Origin: Paraplanobispora takensis
GTDB taxonomy: Bacteria > Actinomycetota > Actinomycetes > Streptosporangiales > Streptosporangiaceae
Assembly: GCF_016863195.1 (NCBI RefSeq)
Contig: NZ_BOOK01000038.1
Location: forward strand, 104,642-168,641
Direction: 5' to 3'
DNA: 64,000 bases
The notes below the pieces were generated by a model, which saw only the letters and a program-made list of their open reading frames with translations, was not told the origin of the DNA and made no database searches. Numbering within the stretch: position 1 is the first letter of the stretch; every line of letters starts with the position of its first letter. The position numbers and the translations under genes are program-made. Of the stretch, positions 49,160 to 58,139 are shown piece by piece.

Positions 49160-49821
49160 TGCCGCGGCTGCGCCAGGTCCCGCGCGAGCAGGTCACCGAC
49201 CCGCTGACCCTGTTCTTCTACGACCGCCTCTTCGGCCCGGACCGCGACCCGGTCGCCGAGCCCGGCACCGCCTCCGGCTCCCCCGGCGACTGGTGGACCG
49301 TCTTCGCGCTGCACCCGGTGATCCTGCGGCACTGCGTGAAGGGCTTCCAGCTCTACCGGGAGGCCCGGCTCGACCCGGTCCTGCGCGAGCTGGGCCAGTG
49401 CAGGGCCGGGTGGGCGCGGGGCAGCCAGTTCGTCTTCTCCCAGCACTGCAAGCAGCTGCGGGCGATCGGGGTGCCGCAGGAGAAGGTCCGGGCGGTCGCG
49501 CACTGGCAGGTCAGCCCGCACTTCGACGAGCTGGAGCGGGCCGTGCTGGCCTACACCGACGGGCTGGTACTGGACGGCGGCCGGGTGCACGACGAGGTCT
49601 TCGCGGTTCTGAAGGCGCACCTGAGCGACGAGGAGATCCTGGAGCTCACCTACATCACCTGCCTGTACGAAATGCACGCGACCATGTCAAGAGCGCTCCG
49701 CCTGGAATTCGACGACCGGCCCGAACCGATCGTCGAAGTGGCGGCACCGGAGGGTTACGGCACCCGCGACATCGTCGACGACGTGGTCACCGGGGGCAGC
49801 AGTCGGGCCGCGGACGGCTGA
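49159..49821 (+). CDS. Carboxymuconolactone decarboxylase-like (AhpD-fold) protein
   Basis: A 220-residue helical protein related to the AhpD/CMD family, often annotated as carboxymuconolactone decarboxylase. Helical segments ALHPVILRHCVKGFQLYREA, WARGSQFVFSQHCKQLRAIG and LERAVLAYTDGLVLDGGRVH match the CMD fold. The AhpD peroxidase CxxC motif is absent: QHCKQLRA has one Cys. ATG 49159 overlaps the VOC stop. Together with the VOC protein it may act on a common aromatic or lactone substrate, but this is inference. Confidence 0.85.
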   Translation: MPRLRQVPREQVTDPLTLFFYDRLFGPDRDPVAEPGTASGSPGDWWTVFALHPVILRHCVKGFQLYREARLDPVLRELGQCRAGWARGSQFVFSQHCKQLRAIGVPQEKVRAVAHWQVSPHFDELERAVLAYTDGLVLDGGRVHDEVFAVLKAHLSDEEILELTYITCLYEMHATMSRALRLEFDDRPEPIVEVAAPEGYGTRDIVDDVVTGGSSRAADG

Positions 49822-49953
49822 ACCGACCGTTCGTCGCGCCAACCGGTCCGCTCGGCGATCGGTGACCGCAACGAAACGGCGCCGCGCTTACTCTGCCGGT
49901 CAACCCGCAGGCACCATTACGCAGAACCGGTGCCGCTTCAGATCGAGGAGACC

Positions 49954-50169
49954 GTGTTGACCACCCCGAACGGGGACCGGAGCGACCGCAGTCCGTGGAA
50001 CTGGCTGCTCATCGTGCCGATCGTCCTGCCTCTCCTGCCTTTCCTGTTCAACCACGACGAACCCCGGCTGTTCGGCTTCCCGATGTTCTACTGGCTCCAG
50101 CTCGCCTTCATCGCGGTCGGCGTCACCTGCACCACGATCGTCTACCGGATGACCAAGCGGGGACGGTGA
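49954..50169 (+). CDS. DUF3311 small membrane protein
   Basis: About 71 residues, two hydrophobic helices: WNWLLIVPIVLPLLPFLFNH (helix 1) and FYWLQLAFIAVGVTCTTIVY (helix 2), then a basic tail. DUF3311 proteins commonly precede sodium:solute symporters, as here. GAGGAG at 49945-49950 lies three bases before GTG 49954 and six before TTG 49957, so the start is one of these. Four bases separate its stop from the symporter gene. Confidence 0.85.
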   Translation: MLTTPNGDRSDRSPWNWLLIVPIVLPLLPFLFNHDEPRLFGFPMFYWLQLAFIAVGVTCTTIVYRMTKRGR

Positions 50170-50173
50170 CCAC

Positions 50174-51781
50174 GTGGAACAGCATCTGACCGAGATCATC
50201 GTCTTCACCGTCCTGTTCCTGGTGGTCAGCGGGATGGGGTTCGTGGCGGCGCGCTGGCGGCGCCCGCAGGACCTGGCCAGCCTGGACGAGTGGGGACTGG
50301 GCGGCCGGAGCTTCGGCTCGTGGATCACCTGGTTCCTGGTCGGCGGCGACCTGTACACCGCCTACACCTTCGTGGCCGTGCCCGCCCTGCTCTGGAGCGC
50401 GGGCGCGATGGGCTTCTTCGCGGTGCCGTACACCATCGTGATCTACCCGCTGGTCTTCCTCGTACTGATCCGGCTCTGGTCGGTCTCGCACATCCACGGC
50501 TTCGTCACCCCGGCCGACTTCGTCCGGGCCCGCTTCGGCTCGCCCACGCTGGCGCTGCTGATCGCGATCACCGGCATCGTGGCGACCATGCCGTACATCG
50601 CGCTGCAGCTGGTCGGCATCGAGGCGGTGCTGAAGTCGATGGGCGTGACCGGCCACCTGCCGATCATCATCGCGTTCGCCATCCTGGCCGCCTACACCTA
50701 CCAGTCGGGCCTGCGCGCCCCGGCGCTGATCGCCTTCGTCAAGGACACGCTGATCTACATCGTGATCCTGGTGGCGATCGTCGTCATCCCGGTCAAGCTG
50801 GGCGGCTGGGACCTCATCTTCGACAAGGCCCAGGAGAAGTTCGCCGCGAGCCCGGCGCCGGGTGACGGCATCCTGCTCAACGCCAACAACCAGCTGCAGT
50901 ACATCACGCTGGCCTTCGGCTCGGCGCTGGCGCTGTTCCTCTACCCGCACAGCATCACCGGCGTGCTGGCCTCCCGCAACCGCGACGTGATCAAGCGGAA
51001 CATGTCCGCGCTCCCGGCCTACAGCCTGCTGCTGGGCCTGATCGCGCTGCTCGGCTACATGGCCATCGCGGCCGGGACCACGCCGATCGGCAAGGACAAC
51101 AACACGATCGTGCCGCGGCTGTTCGACCAGATGTTCCCCGACTGGTTCACCGGCGTGGCCTACGCCGCGGTCGGCATCGGCGCGCTGGTCCCCGCCGCGA
51201 TCATGTCGATCGCCGCGGCGAACCTGTTCACCCGCAACATCTACAAGGAGTACATCAAGCCGGACGCCACCAACGCCGACGAGGCCAAGGTCTCCAAGAT
51301 CACCTCACTGCTGGTCAAGGTCGGCGCGGTGGCCTGCATCCTGTTCCTGGACACCGGCTTCTCCATCGACCTGCAGCTCATCGGCGGCGTGATCATCCTG
51401 CAGACGCTCCCGTCGGTGGCGCTGGGCCTGTACACCCGCTGGTTCCACCGCGGCGGCCTGATCGCCGGCTGGGTCGCGGGCATGAGCGCGGGCATGCTCC
51501 TGCTCTACAACGTCGGCAACCCGGCCACCGGCAAGCTGCACTTCGCCGGCTCGGCGTTCCCGCTGGAGAAGCTGGGCCTGGACACCAAGATGACCATCTA
51601 CGCGGGCGTCCTGGCACTGGCCGTGAACCTGATCGTCGCCGCGGTCGGCACCGTCGTCGCCCGCGCCGTGAACGCGGCCGACGGCGAGGACACCACCCAC
51701 CCCGACCACTACTTCGCCGACGAGGGCGACCCCCGGGTCAAGGACCTCGACTTCTCCCCGGGGGCGCCCAAGGCCCACTGA
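50174..51781 (+). CDS. MctP-like sodium:solute symporter (monocarboxylate uptake)
   Basis: A 535-residue transporter of the SSS family with about 13 helices, starting VEQHLTEIIVFTVLFLVVSG. Regions such as FLVGGDLYTAYTFVAVPALL, ITGIVATMPYIALQLVGIEA and VGIGALVPAAIMSIAAANLF match monocarboxylate permeases such as MctP (lactate, pyruvate, propionate). It is paired with DUF3311, a common partner. The exact substrate is not shown by the sequence. It ends just before a strong hairpin. Confidence 0.9.
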   Translation: MEQHLTEIIVFTVLFLVVSGMGFVAARWRRPQDLASLDEWGLGGRSFGSWITWFLVGGDLYTAYTFVAVPALLWSAGAMGFFAVPYTIVIYPLVFLVLIRLWSVSHIHGFVTPADFVRARFGSPTLALLIAITGIVATMPYIALQLVGIEAVLKSMGVTGHLPIIIAFAILAAYTYQSGLRAPALIAFVKDTLIYIVILVAIVVIPVKLGGWDLIFDKAQEKFAASPAPGDGILLNANNQLQYITLAFGSALALFLYPHSITGVLASRNRDVIKRNMSALPAYSLLLGLIALLGYMAIAAGTTPIGKDNNTIVPRLFDQMFPDWFTGVAYAAVGIGALVPAAIMSIAAANLFTRNIYKEYIKPDATNADEAKVSKITSLLVKVGAVACILFLDTGFSIDLQLIGGVIILQTLPSVALGLYTRWFHRGGLIAGWVAGMSAGMLLLYNVGNPATGKLHFAGSAFPLEKLGLDTKMTIYAGVLALAVNLIVAAVGTVVARAVNAADGEDTTHPDHYFADEGDPRVKDLDFSPGAPKAH

Positions 51782-51803
51782 CCCCTCGCAGGACCACCGG
51801 GTA

Positions 51804-51836
51804 CGGCCCGCGCCCCCTTCACGGCGGCGCGGGCCG
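51804..51836 (+). terminator. Terminator hairpin of the symporter gene
   Basis: CGGCCCGCGCC (51804-51814) pairs perfectly with its inverse at 51826-51836, about 23 bases after the stop. Confidence 0.75.
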
Positions 51837-51838
51837 CG

Positions 51839-51871
51839 TCGTTCGGCCGTCGTTCGGCCGTCGTTCGGCCG
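51839..51871. repeat. Three tandem 11-bp repeats
   Basis: TCGTTCGGCCG occurs three times head to tail (51839-51849, 51850-51860, 51861-51871) between the symporter gene and DUF6285. Copy number may vary between strains. Confidence 0.85.
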
Positions 51872-51889
51872 TCGGGACAGAGCCGCCGC

Positions 51890-52267
51890 TCAGCCGTCGA
51901 GGTAGGCCGGGTTGGCCACGGCGAGCTTGGCCCGGACGGACTCGGTCAAGGCGGCGACCAGGGCGGGGTGGTCCAGTCCCCCGCGGACGGCGGCGGCGAG
52001 TTCGGCCTCGGAGGCGAAGCCGAGCTCGCCGAGGCGTCGCGCGTGCGCGGCCGCCTGCTCCGGGCCGAGGGCGAGCTCCCGCTCGACCATGCCGAGCACG
52101 TTGACGGCGACCCGGGTGTGGAAGCGGACCCGGCCCTCGACCGCGGGGAGCACGTCGCTCTCCAGGAAGTCACGGACCGCGGCGACGAGCCGGGCCGCCG
52201 ACGGGACGTCGTGGGGACCGTCGCGGGGACCGTCGCGGGGACCGGAGCCCGGTGGATCCTGCGGCAT
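51890..52267 (-). CDS. DUF6285 family protein
   Basis: A 125-residue soluble protein, with the helical core DVPSAARLVAAVRDFLESDV, then GRVRFHTRVAVNVLGMVERE and a C-terminal LTESVRAKLAVANPAYLDG, as in DUF6285. The N-terminal 20 residues are a repeated Gly-Pro-Arg-Asp sequence. The family is frequently encoded with an ACAD and an APH-type kinase; here it is divergent from those two, sharing a 52-base promoter region. Molecular role unknown. Confidence 0.85.
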   Translation of the reverse strand: MPQDPPGSGPRDGPRDGPHDVPSAARLVAAVRDFLESDVLPAVEGRVRFHTRVAVNVLGMVERELALGPEQAAAHARRLGELGFASEAELAAAVRGGLDHPALVAALTESVRAKLAVANPAYLDG

Positions 52268-52319
52268 AAGGAACTCCTTATCCGTTGACTCGGCAACGAA
52301 TCTTCGATGAGATCCTTAC

Positions 52320-53510
<1,191 letters not shown>

Positions 53511-53562
53511 GGCGGTGATCGGGTACGGCATGCCGATATGGAGACCGGGGCGGGAGGGGTCG

Positions 53563-54618
53563 ATGGACGGAGCCGGCCGGGAGGCGGTCGTCGCCGGGGC
53601 GCTCGGCGAGGGGGCGGCGGTCACGGCGAGTGTACGGCTGCCGGGCGGGGCGTCCAGGGAGACATGGGCGATCGACGCGCTGGACGCCGCCGGCGCCGCT
53701 CACGAGCTGATCCTGCGCCTCGACTCCCCGGGCGCCTCGCCGGGCGCGGGAATCGGGCTGGCCGGTGAGGCGGCGCTGATGCGGGCCGCCGCGGCGAGCG
53801 GCGTGCCGGTGCCCGCGGTCCTGGCCGCCGGCGAGGCGCACATCCTGATGACCCGGGTGGCCGGGGAGACGATCCCCCGCAAGATCCTCCGGGACGAGGC
53901 GTTCGCCGCCACGCGTCCCCGGCTGGCGGCCCAGTGCGGGGAGATCCTGGCCGCGATCCACCGCATGCCCCTGTCCGCGCTCCCCCAGCCGCCCGCCCCG
54001 CTCTCCCCTCCCCTTCCGCCGGCCGCCCCGCCTGCCGCGCTCCCTCCACCGCCCGCCTCACCGGTCCAGGCGCCCGCATCCCGTGCCGCGGCGGGGCCGC
54101 ACGCCGTACCGGACGATCCGCTGGCCACCTGGCGCGACCTGCTGGATCTGACCGGGCAGCCGCATCCGGTCTTCGAGCTGGCCTTGCGCCGCCTGGCCGA
54201 CTCCCGTCCGCCGGGTGGCCGGACCACCGTCGTGCACGGCGACTTCCGCAACGGCAACCTCATCGTCGGCCCCGACGGCGTCAGAGCGGTGCTCGACTGG
54301 GAGCTGGCCCACGCGGGCGATCCCGTGGAGGACCTCGGATGGCTGTGCGTGAAGTCCTGGCGGTTCGGTTCTCCCCTGCCGGTCGGCGGGTTCGGCGGGT
54401 ACGACGAGCTCCTCGACGCCTACGAGAAGGCCGGCGGGCACCGGGTGGATCCCGGCGCGCTGCGCTGGTGGGAGACCTTCGGCGTGCTCAAGTGGGGGAT
54501 CATCTGCGTCATGCAGGCCATGCGTCACCTGGACGGCGGCGCCCGGTCCGTCGAGCTGGCCGCGATCGGCCGCCGCGTCTGCGAGACCGAATGGGACCTC
54601 CTGCGCCTGCTGTCATGA
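53563..54618 (+). CDS. APH-family phosphotransferase (ACAD10/11-like kinase)
   Basis: A 351-residue aminoglycoside-phosphotransferase-fold kinase. The catalytic loop VVHGDFRNGNLIVGPDGVR and the metal-binding LDWELAHAGDPVEDLGWLCV match the APH/ACAD10-11 group. An unusual Pro/Ala-rich insert of about 45 residues (roughly 140-185, LSPPLPPAAPPAALPPPPAS) interrupts the lobe junction. ATG 53563 has GGGAGGGG upstream. Follows the ACAD by 52 bases; together they could phosphorylate and process a hydroxyacyl substrate. This is a family-based inference. Confidence 0.9.
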   Translation: MDGAGREAVVAGALGEGAAVTASVRLPGGASRETWAIDALDAAGAAHELILRLDSPGASPGAGIGLAGEAALMRAAAASGVPVPAVLAAGEAHILMTRVAGETIPRKILRDEAFAATRPRLAAQCGEILAAIHRMPLSALPQPPAPLSPPLPPAAPPAALPPPPASPVQAPASRAAAGPHAVPDDPLATWRDLLDLTGQPHPVFELALRRLADSRPPGGRTTVVHGDFRNGNLIVGPDGVRAVLDWELAHAGDPVEDLGWLCVKSWRFGSPLPVGGFGGYDELLDAYEKAGGHRVDPGALRWWETFGVLKWGIICVMQAMRHLDGGARSVELAAIGRRVCETEWDLLRLLS

Positions 54619-54710
54619 CCCCGCAAGACCTCACCCGCCGTCATGACCCCGCCAGACGGCTCGCCCCGGCATGCTTGTCCGCGGTTCCGCTCCGGCGTTA
54701 CCGTGCCGCG

Positions 54711-55196
54711 GTGGATCTCTTCTCGCACTCTTGGACGGCGCTGCGCGCGGCGGTGGCCGAGATCCCGGACGAGGACTTCGAACGGCCGTCCGGCTGCGAC
54801 GGCTGGCTCGTGCGGGACGTGGTGTGCCACCTGGTCATCGGCGCCCAGGACGTCCTGATCACCCTGGTGACGCCCGCCGAGGCCGAACCGACCGTGGATG
54901 CGGTCACCTACTGGAAGCTCGTCGAGACTCCGGCCGCTGAGAACCCGGCCGCCGAGGACCCGCTCGACGCGCTGATCCCCCGGCTGGCCGCCGCGTACGG
55001 TGAGCCGCGGCTGCCGAGGTTCCACTTCGACGACGTCGGCTCCGCCGCGGGCCGCGCCGCCCGACTCGCCGATCCGGCCCTCCGCGTCGGCACCCGCGAC
55101 GAGGTGCTGATCGGCACCGGACGCCGCGCGCCGACCGGCGCGGAGAAGGCCGCGCTGGGCGGTTTCACCGCGAGGCTCCCGCTCGTCCTCGGCTGA
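54711..55196 (+). CDS. Maleylpyruvate isomerase/DinB-like protein, apparently shortened
   Basis: A 161-residue protein related to the mycothiol-dependent maleylpyruvate isomerase family. The N-terminal helices (DLFSHSWTALRAAVAEIPDE, then DGWLVRDVVCHLVIGAQDVL) and the C-terminal VLIGTGRRAPTGAEKAAL are both recognisable, but the segment normally joining them, including the second metal-ligand helix, appears to be missing near 55095-55115 (RVGTRDEVLIGTG). The usual family length is about 210-250. A start at GTG 54711, six bases after TACCGT (54699-54704), fits a leaderless mRNA. Activity is doubtful. Confidence 0.7.
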   Translation: MDLFSHSWTALRAAVAEIPDEDFERPSGCDGWLVRDVVCHLVIGAQDVLITLVTPAEAEPTVDAVTYWKLVETPAAENPAAEDPLDALIPRLAAAYGEPRLPRFHFDDVGSAAGRAARLADPALRVGTRDEVLIGTGRRAPTGAEKAALGGFTARLPLVLG

Positions 55197-55286
55197 GCCG
55201 GTTCGCTGCGGGCGATCATCCGGGTACGGCGGGAGCCCGGCTTCCGTCGTAGCCTGAATCCCGCACATGACGGACAGGAGGCGCAG

Positions 55287-55976
55287 GTGGCCGAGACGAC
55301 GCTGACCGAGACGAGGGTGGCCGAGGTGATGGCCGAGCTGGCCGGACTCGAAGACCCGAAGATACGCGAGGTGAACGAGAAACACGGCGACGACCACGGT
55401 GTGAACCTCGGCAAGCTGCGCGCGCTCGCGAAGCGGCTGAAGACGCAGCAGGACCTCGCGTACCGGCTCTGGGAGACCGACGACACCGCGGCGAGACTGC
55501 TGGCGATCCTGATCTGCCGCCCGAAGGCGTTCGAGCGTGACGAGCTGGACGCCATGGTACGCCGGGCACGCGCGCCCAAGGTGCACGACTGGCTCGTGAA
55601 CTACGTGGTGAAGAAGAGCCCGCACGCCGAAGAGCTGCGCCTGGCCTGGTCCGCCGATCCGGACCCGGCGGTCGCCAGTGCCGGTTGGGCGCTGACCACC
55701 GAACGCGTGGCGAAGAAGCCGGAGGGCCTGGACCTGTCAGGGCTGCTCGACGTCATCGAGGCGCGGATGAAGGACGCCCCCGATCGCCTGCAGTGGGCGA
55801 TGAACCACTGCCTGGCGCAGATCGGGATCGAGCACGCCGAGCACCGCACCCGTGCGATCGACATCGGTGAGCGCCTGGAGGTGCTCAAGGACTATCCGAC
55901 CTCCCCGGGCTGCACGTCTCCGTTCGCGCCCGTCTGGATCACCGAGATGGTGCGCCGGCAGCACGACACGGCGTGA
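55287..55976 (+). CDS. DNA alkylation repair family protein (AlkD-like)
   Basis: A 229-residue HEAT-repeat protein of the family annotated as DNA alkylation repair enzyme: RVAEVMAELAGLEDPKIREV, HGVNLGKLRALAKRLKTQQD, and VRRARAPKVHDWLVNYVVKK, WALTTERVAKKPEGLDLSGL. The C-terminus RAIDIGERLEVLKDYPTSPG then CTSPFAPVWI matches this group. AlkD glycosylases remove alkylated purines, but many homologues have uncertain activity. GTG 55287 follows AGGAGG. A terminator follows. Confidence 0.88.
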   Translation: MAETTLTETRVAEVMAELAGLEDPKIREVNEKHGDDHGVNLGKLRALAKRLKTQQDLAYRLWETDDTAARLLAILICRPKAFERDELDAMVRRARAPKVHDWLVNYVVKKSPHAEELRLAWSADPDPAVASAGWALTTERVAKKPEGLDLSGLLDVIEARMKDAPDRLQWAMNHCLAQIGIEHAEHRTRAIDIGERLEVLKDYPTSPGCTSPFAPVWITEMVRRQHDTA

Positions 55977-56033
55977 CCCGTGCGGTGACGGACGAGGACG
56001 CGGGAACCGGCCGCTGAAGGAACGCCTCCGCGG

Positions 56034-56061
56034 CCTGTCCGGCGAGCGATCGCCGGACAGG
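56034..56061. terminator. Terminator between convergent genes
   Basis: CCTGTCCGGCGA (56034-56045) pairs perfectly with TCGCCGGACAGG (56050-56061) around a GCGA loop. It lies between the stops of the alkylation-repair gene and the NmrA gene. Confidence 0.85.
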
Positions 56062-56098
56062 TCACGTTCTCAGGCCTCAGGCCTCAGGAAGGCGGCGG

Positions 56099-56926
56099 CT
56101 ACCCCTCAGGGCGGAAGGCGTCCGCGTGGTCGGCGGCCCACTGCGCGAACGAACGCGGTTCGCGACCGGTGATCTCGCGCACCGCGGGTGAGACGCAGAG
56201 CGCCTCGGGCGGTGGGTTCCCCTGCCAGGAGGCGAGCAGTTCGATGAGCTCCTCACCGTACCCCGCCTGCCGCCAGCGTTCGCGCGCCTGCTCCTCGGTG
56301 AGCTCGACGAAGCGCAGCGGCCGGCCGATCGCCTCGGCGATCGCGGCCAGCCGCCCGCGCTGGCTGAGCACCTGCGGCCCCGTCAGCACATACGTCCTGC
56401 CCGCGTGACCGCCGCGTGCGAGCACCGCCGCCGCCACGGCGCCGACGTCCCTCTCGTCCACCACCCCGCCGGGGACGTCGGCGAACGGCTCGCGCACCTC
56501 GCCCCTCTCCTTGATGGCGGGCGCCCAGGTCAGCGTGTTGCTCATGAAGTCGACCGGCTGAAGCGCGGTCCATTCGAGATCACCGGCCGCGAAGGCCTTC
56601 TCCACCGGGCCCACCTGCCCGTTCCACAGAAGCGTCACCCGCCGCACCCCGGCCTTCCGCGCCGATTCCACGATCTCCGGCCCGGTCTGCAGGGTGGCGT
56701 AGTCGTCGCCGCCCACGGTCAGCAGGTGCGCGCCCACCACGCCGTCGAAGGCCGGGCCCAGCGTCCGGGGATCGGTGAGATCACCCCGCACCACCTCCAC
56801 CTGCTCCGGCAGATCGGCCCGGGCCGGGTCCCTGGTCAGGGCCCGTACCCGCTGCCCGGCACGGAGGAGCTCGCCGACGACATGCCTGCCGACCTTGCCC
56901 GTCGCCCCGGTCACCAAAAACGTCAT
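56099..56926 (-). CDS. NmrA-like NAD(P)H-binding protein
   Basis: A 275-residue atypical SDR: MTFLVTGATGKVGRHVVGEL carries the glycine motif GATGKVG, followed by VRALTRDPARADLPEQVEVV, then a sensing region, TWTALQPVDFMSN-like segment and ALCVSPAVREITGREPRSF near the end. Such proteins serve as redox sensors or reductases (quinone, furan). ATG 56926 is chosen because it begins at the Rossmann strand and GAGAGGCGGG lies upstream. Substrate unknown. Confidence 0.9.
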   Translation of the reverse strand: MTFLVTGATGKVGRHVVGELLRAGQRVRALTRDPARADLPEQVEVVRGDLTDPRTLGPAFDGVVGAHLLTVGGDDYATLQTGPEIVESARKAGVRRVTLLWNGQVGPVEKAFAAGDLEWTALQPVDFMSNTLTWAPAIKERGEVREPFADVPGGVVDERDVGAVAAAVLARGGHAGRTYVLTGPQVLSQRGRLAAIAEAIGRPLRFVELTEEQARERWRQAGYGEELIELLASWQGNPPPEALCVSPAVREITGREPRSFAQWAADHADAFRPEG

Positions 56927-57168
56927 CGGCCCGCCTCTCCCTCTGGGACACCGATCTGTCGGGGACACCGACGCTACGGCCCGCCCCCGCGCCGGGGCAT
57001 CGGGCATTGGTCCTAGGGCTTGTGCGGACCGGAAGCAGCATCGTCACTTCCCAGGCGGGACGGTGGGCTCGGCGGAACAGCTGACAGGTGCGAAAGGTCA
57101 CCATGCCCTATACGCTGTCCCAGCTTTACCAACAATCCCGACAAATCCAACAGAAGGAATGTTTCGCC

Positions 57169-57561
57169 ATGAGCTTCCCCCTCCGGCGGCGAATCGCCAT
57201 CCTGGCCACCACGACGCTGATCGCCACAGGTCTCAGCGTCATCACGGCCGGACCGGCAGCGGCCAGCGGCTGCTCGGCTCCCCCGTGCGGCCGGGTGGAG
57301 AACAAGACCAGCACCTACATCAAGGTGCGCTGGAAGAATGACAACAGCGACCCGTGGTCGTATGCCAGCCTGGCCCCCGGCACGGGCATGGGCGGCTATC
57401 TGAACAGCCCCAAGCGGGACATCGACGGCTTCTACGCCCCCAAGAACTGCCGCACCGCCTACTCCGTCAGAGCGGGCAGCCAGTACCACGTCTACGGCGG
57501 CTGGGTGAAGATCACTTCCTGGGAGACCGCCAAGGTGCTGTCGGTCACCTGCCCGGGCTGA
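57169..57561 (+). CDS. Small secreted protein, unknown
   Basis: A 130-residue protein with a clear Sec signal peptide (residues 1-32, RRRIAILATTTLIATGLSVI then a probable cleavage at PAAASG). The mature part has four cysteines (CSAPPCGRVE, NCRTAY, TCPG) likely forming two disulfides, and a Tyr/Trp/Gly-rich body reminiscent of the small beta-sandwich domains of actinomycete exoproteins. ATG 57169 has AAGGAAT-type site nine bases upstream. Function unknown; it stands alone ahead of a hairpin. Confidence 0.8.
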   Translation: MSFPLRRRIAILATTTLIATGLSVITAGPAAASGCSAPPCGRVENKTSTYIKVRWKNDNSDPWSYASLAPGTGMGGYLNSPKRDIDGFYAPKNCRTAYSVRAGSQYHVYGGWVKITSWETAKVLSVTCPG

Positions 57562-57579
57562 GCAGTTCCAGCGCCGGTT

Positions 57580-57610
57580 CTGCCCGCCGGTCCGATGGAT
57601 CGGCGGGCAG
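57580..57610 (+). terminator. Hairpin downstream of the small secreted protein gene
   Basis: CTGCCCGCCG (57580-57589) pairs with CGGCGGGCAG (57601-57610), 19 bases past the stop. It has no T-run. Confidence 0.6.
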
Positions 57611-57650
57611 GACCTCCGGTGACGCGATCGGAGGTCGCCGGGCCGCGACG

Positions 57651-57857
57651 ATGGACCGCGTAACCGACGCGGACTTCCGCCTCGCCGTCATCAGCGAGCC
57701 GAAGACCGATCCGTCCGCCCGTGAGCCGTCCTCCGACGACGCCGGCTTCCAGAGCCCTTCGAACAGAATCAGCTTCCTGCGCCTCGTCGCCGAGGCGCCG
57801 CCGTACCGCTGGAACCTCCGGCCGTGCGAGCGGTTCCCCGTGGCGGTACGGCAGTGA
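57651..57857 (+). CDS. Uncertain short reading frame
   Basis: A 68-codon frame (MDRVTDADFRLAVISEPKTD and on) with codon use like real genes in this genome, but no ribosome binding site and no known family. It may be the relic of a longer gene or chance. Listed with low confidence because the space between the hairpin and the operator has no other gene. Confidence 0.25.
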   Translation: MDRVTDADFRLAVISEPKTDPSAREPSSDDAGFQSPSNRISFLRLVAEAPPYRWNLRPCERFPVAVRQ

Positions 57858-57872
57858 TCGTCAGACCTCGAC

Positions 57873-57918
57873 CGTCAGCATATGTTGACGCCTTGACGAC
57901 CGTCAGCATATGCTGACG
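57873..57918. promoter_or_regulatory. Two 18-bp palindromes overlapping the HTH/Clp-N operon promoter
   Basis: CGTCAGCATATGTTGACG (57873-57890, one mismatch from perfect) and CGTCAGCATATGCTGACG (57901-57918, perfect palindrome) are 28 bases apart, centre to centre. The -35-like TTGACG (57885-57890) and -10-like TATGCT (57909-57914) lie 18 bases apart, so copy 1 covers the -35 and copy 2 covers the -10. GTG 57921 follows six bases after the -10. A binding protein would repress by occlusion. Confidence 0.85.
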
Positions 57919-57920
57919 GC

Positions 57921-58139
57921 GTGTCCATGAACACCGATCTCGAGCAGGCCGTGCACGGCACCGACCCGGATGCGGCGCTGCGCGCCGTCGCCCGCCTGCG
58001 CAGGCTGGTGGAACAGTTGGAGGCCGAGCACGTCGCGGCGGCGCGTCGCGCCGGCTGGTCCTGGCGGGACATCGCCACCCGGCTCGGCGTCACCAAGCAG
58101 ACCGTTCACCGCAAGTACCACCACGTCCTGGAGGACTGA
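57921..58139 (+). CDS. Small helix-turn-helix protein of a Clp-N operon
   Basis: A 72-residue DNA-binding protein: two long helices (LEQAVHGTDPDAALRAVARL, RRLVEQLEAEHVAAARRAGW) and a C-terminal HTH, WSWRDIATRLGVTKQTVHRK, resembling sigma-factor region 4/MarR-like HTH. GTG 57921 is favoured by the leaderless-type promoter; ATG 57927 is an alternative. It overlaps the next gene by TGATG. Probably represses itself through the two palindromes. The family recurs beside Clp-N genes in actinobacteria; role unknown. Confidence 0.88.
   Translation: MSMNTDLEQAVHGTDPDAALRAVARLRRLVEQLEAEHVAAARRAGWSWRDIATRLGVTKQTVHRKYHHVLED

Noticed and set aside
51839..51871. CRISPR-like repeats
   Set aside because: Only three 11-base tandem units without spacers; a simple tandem repeat.
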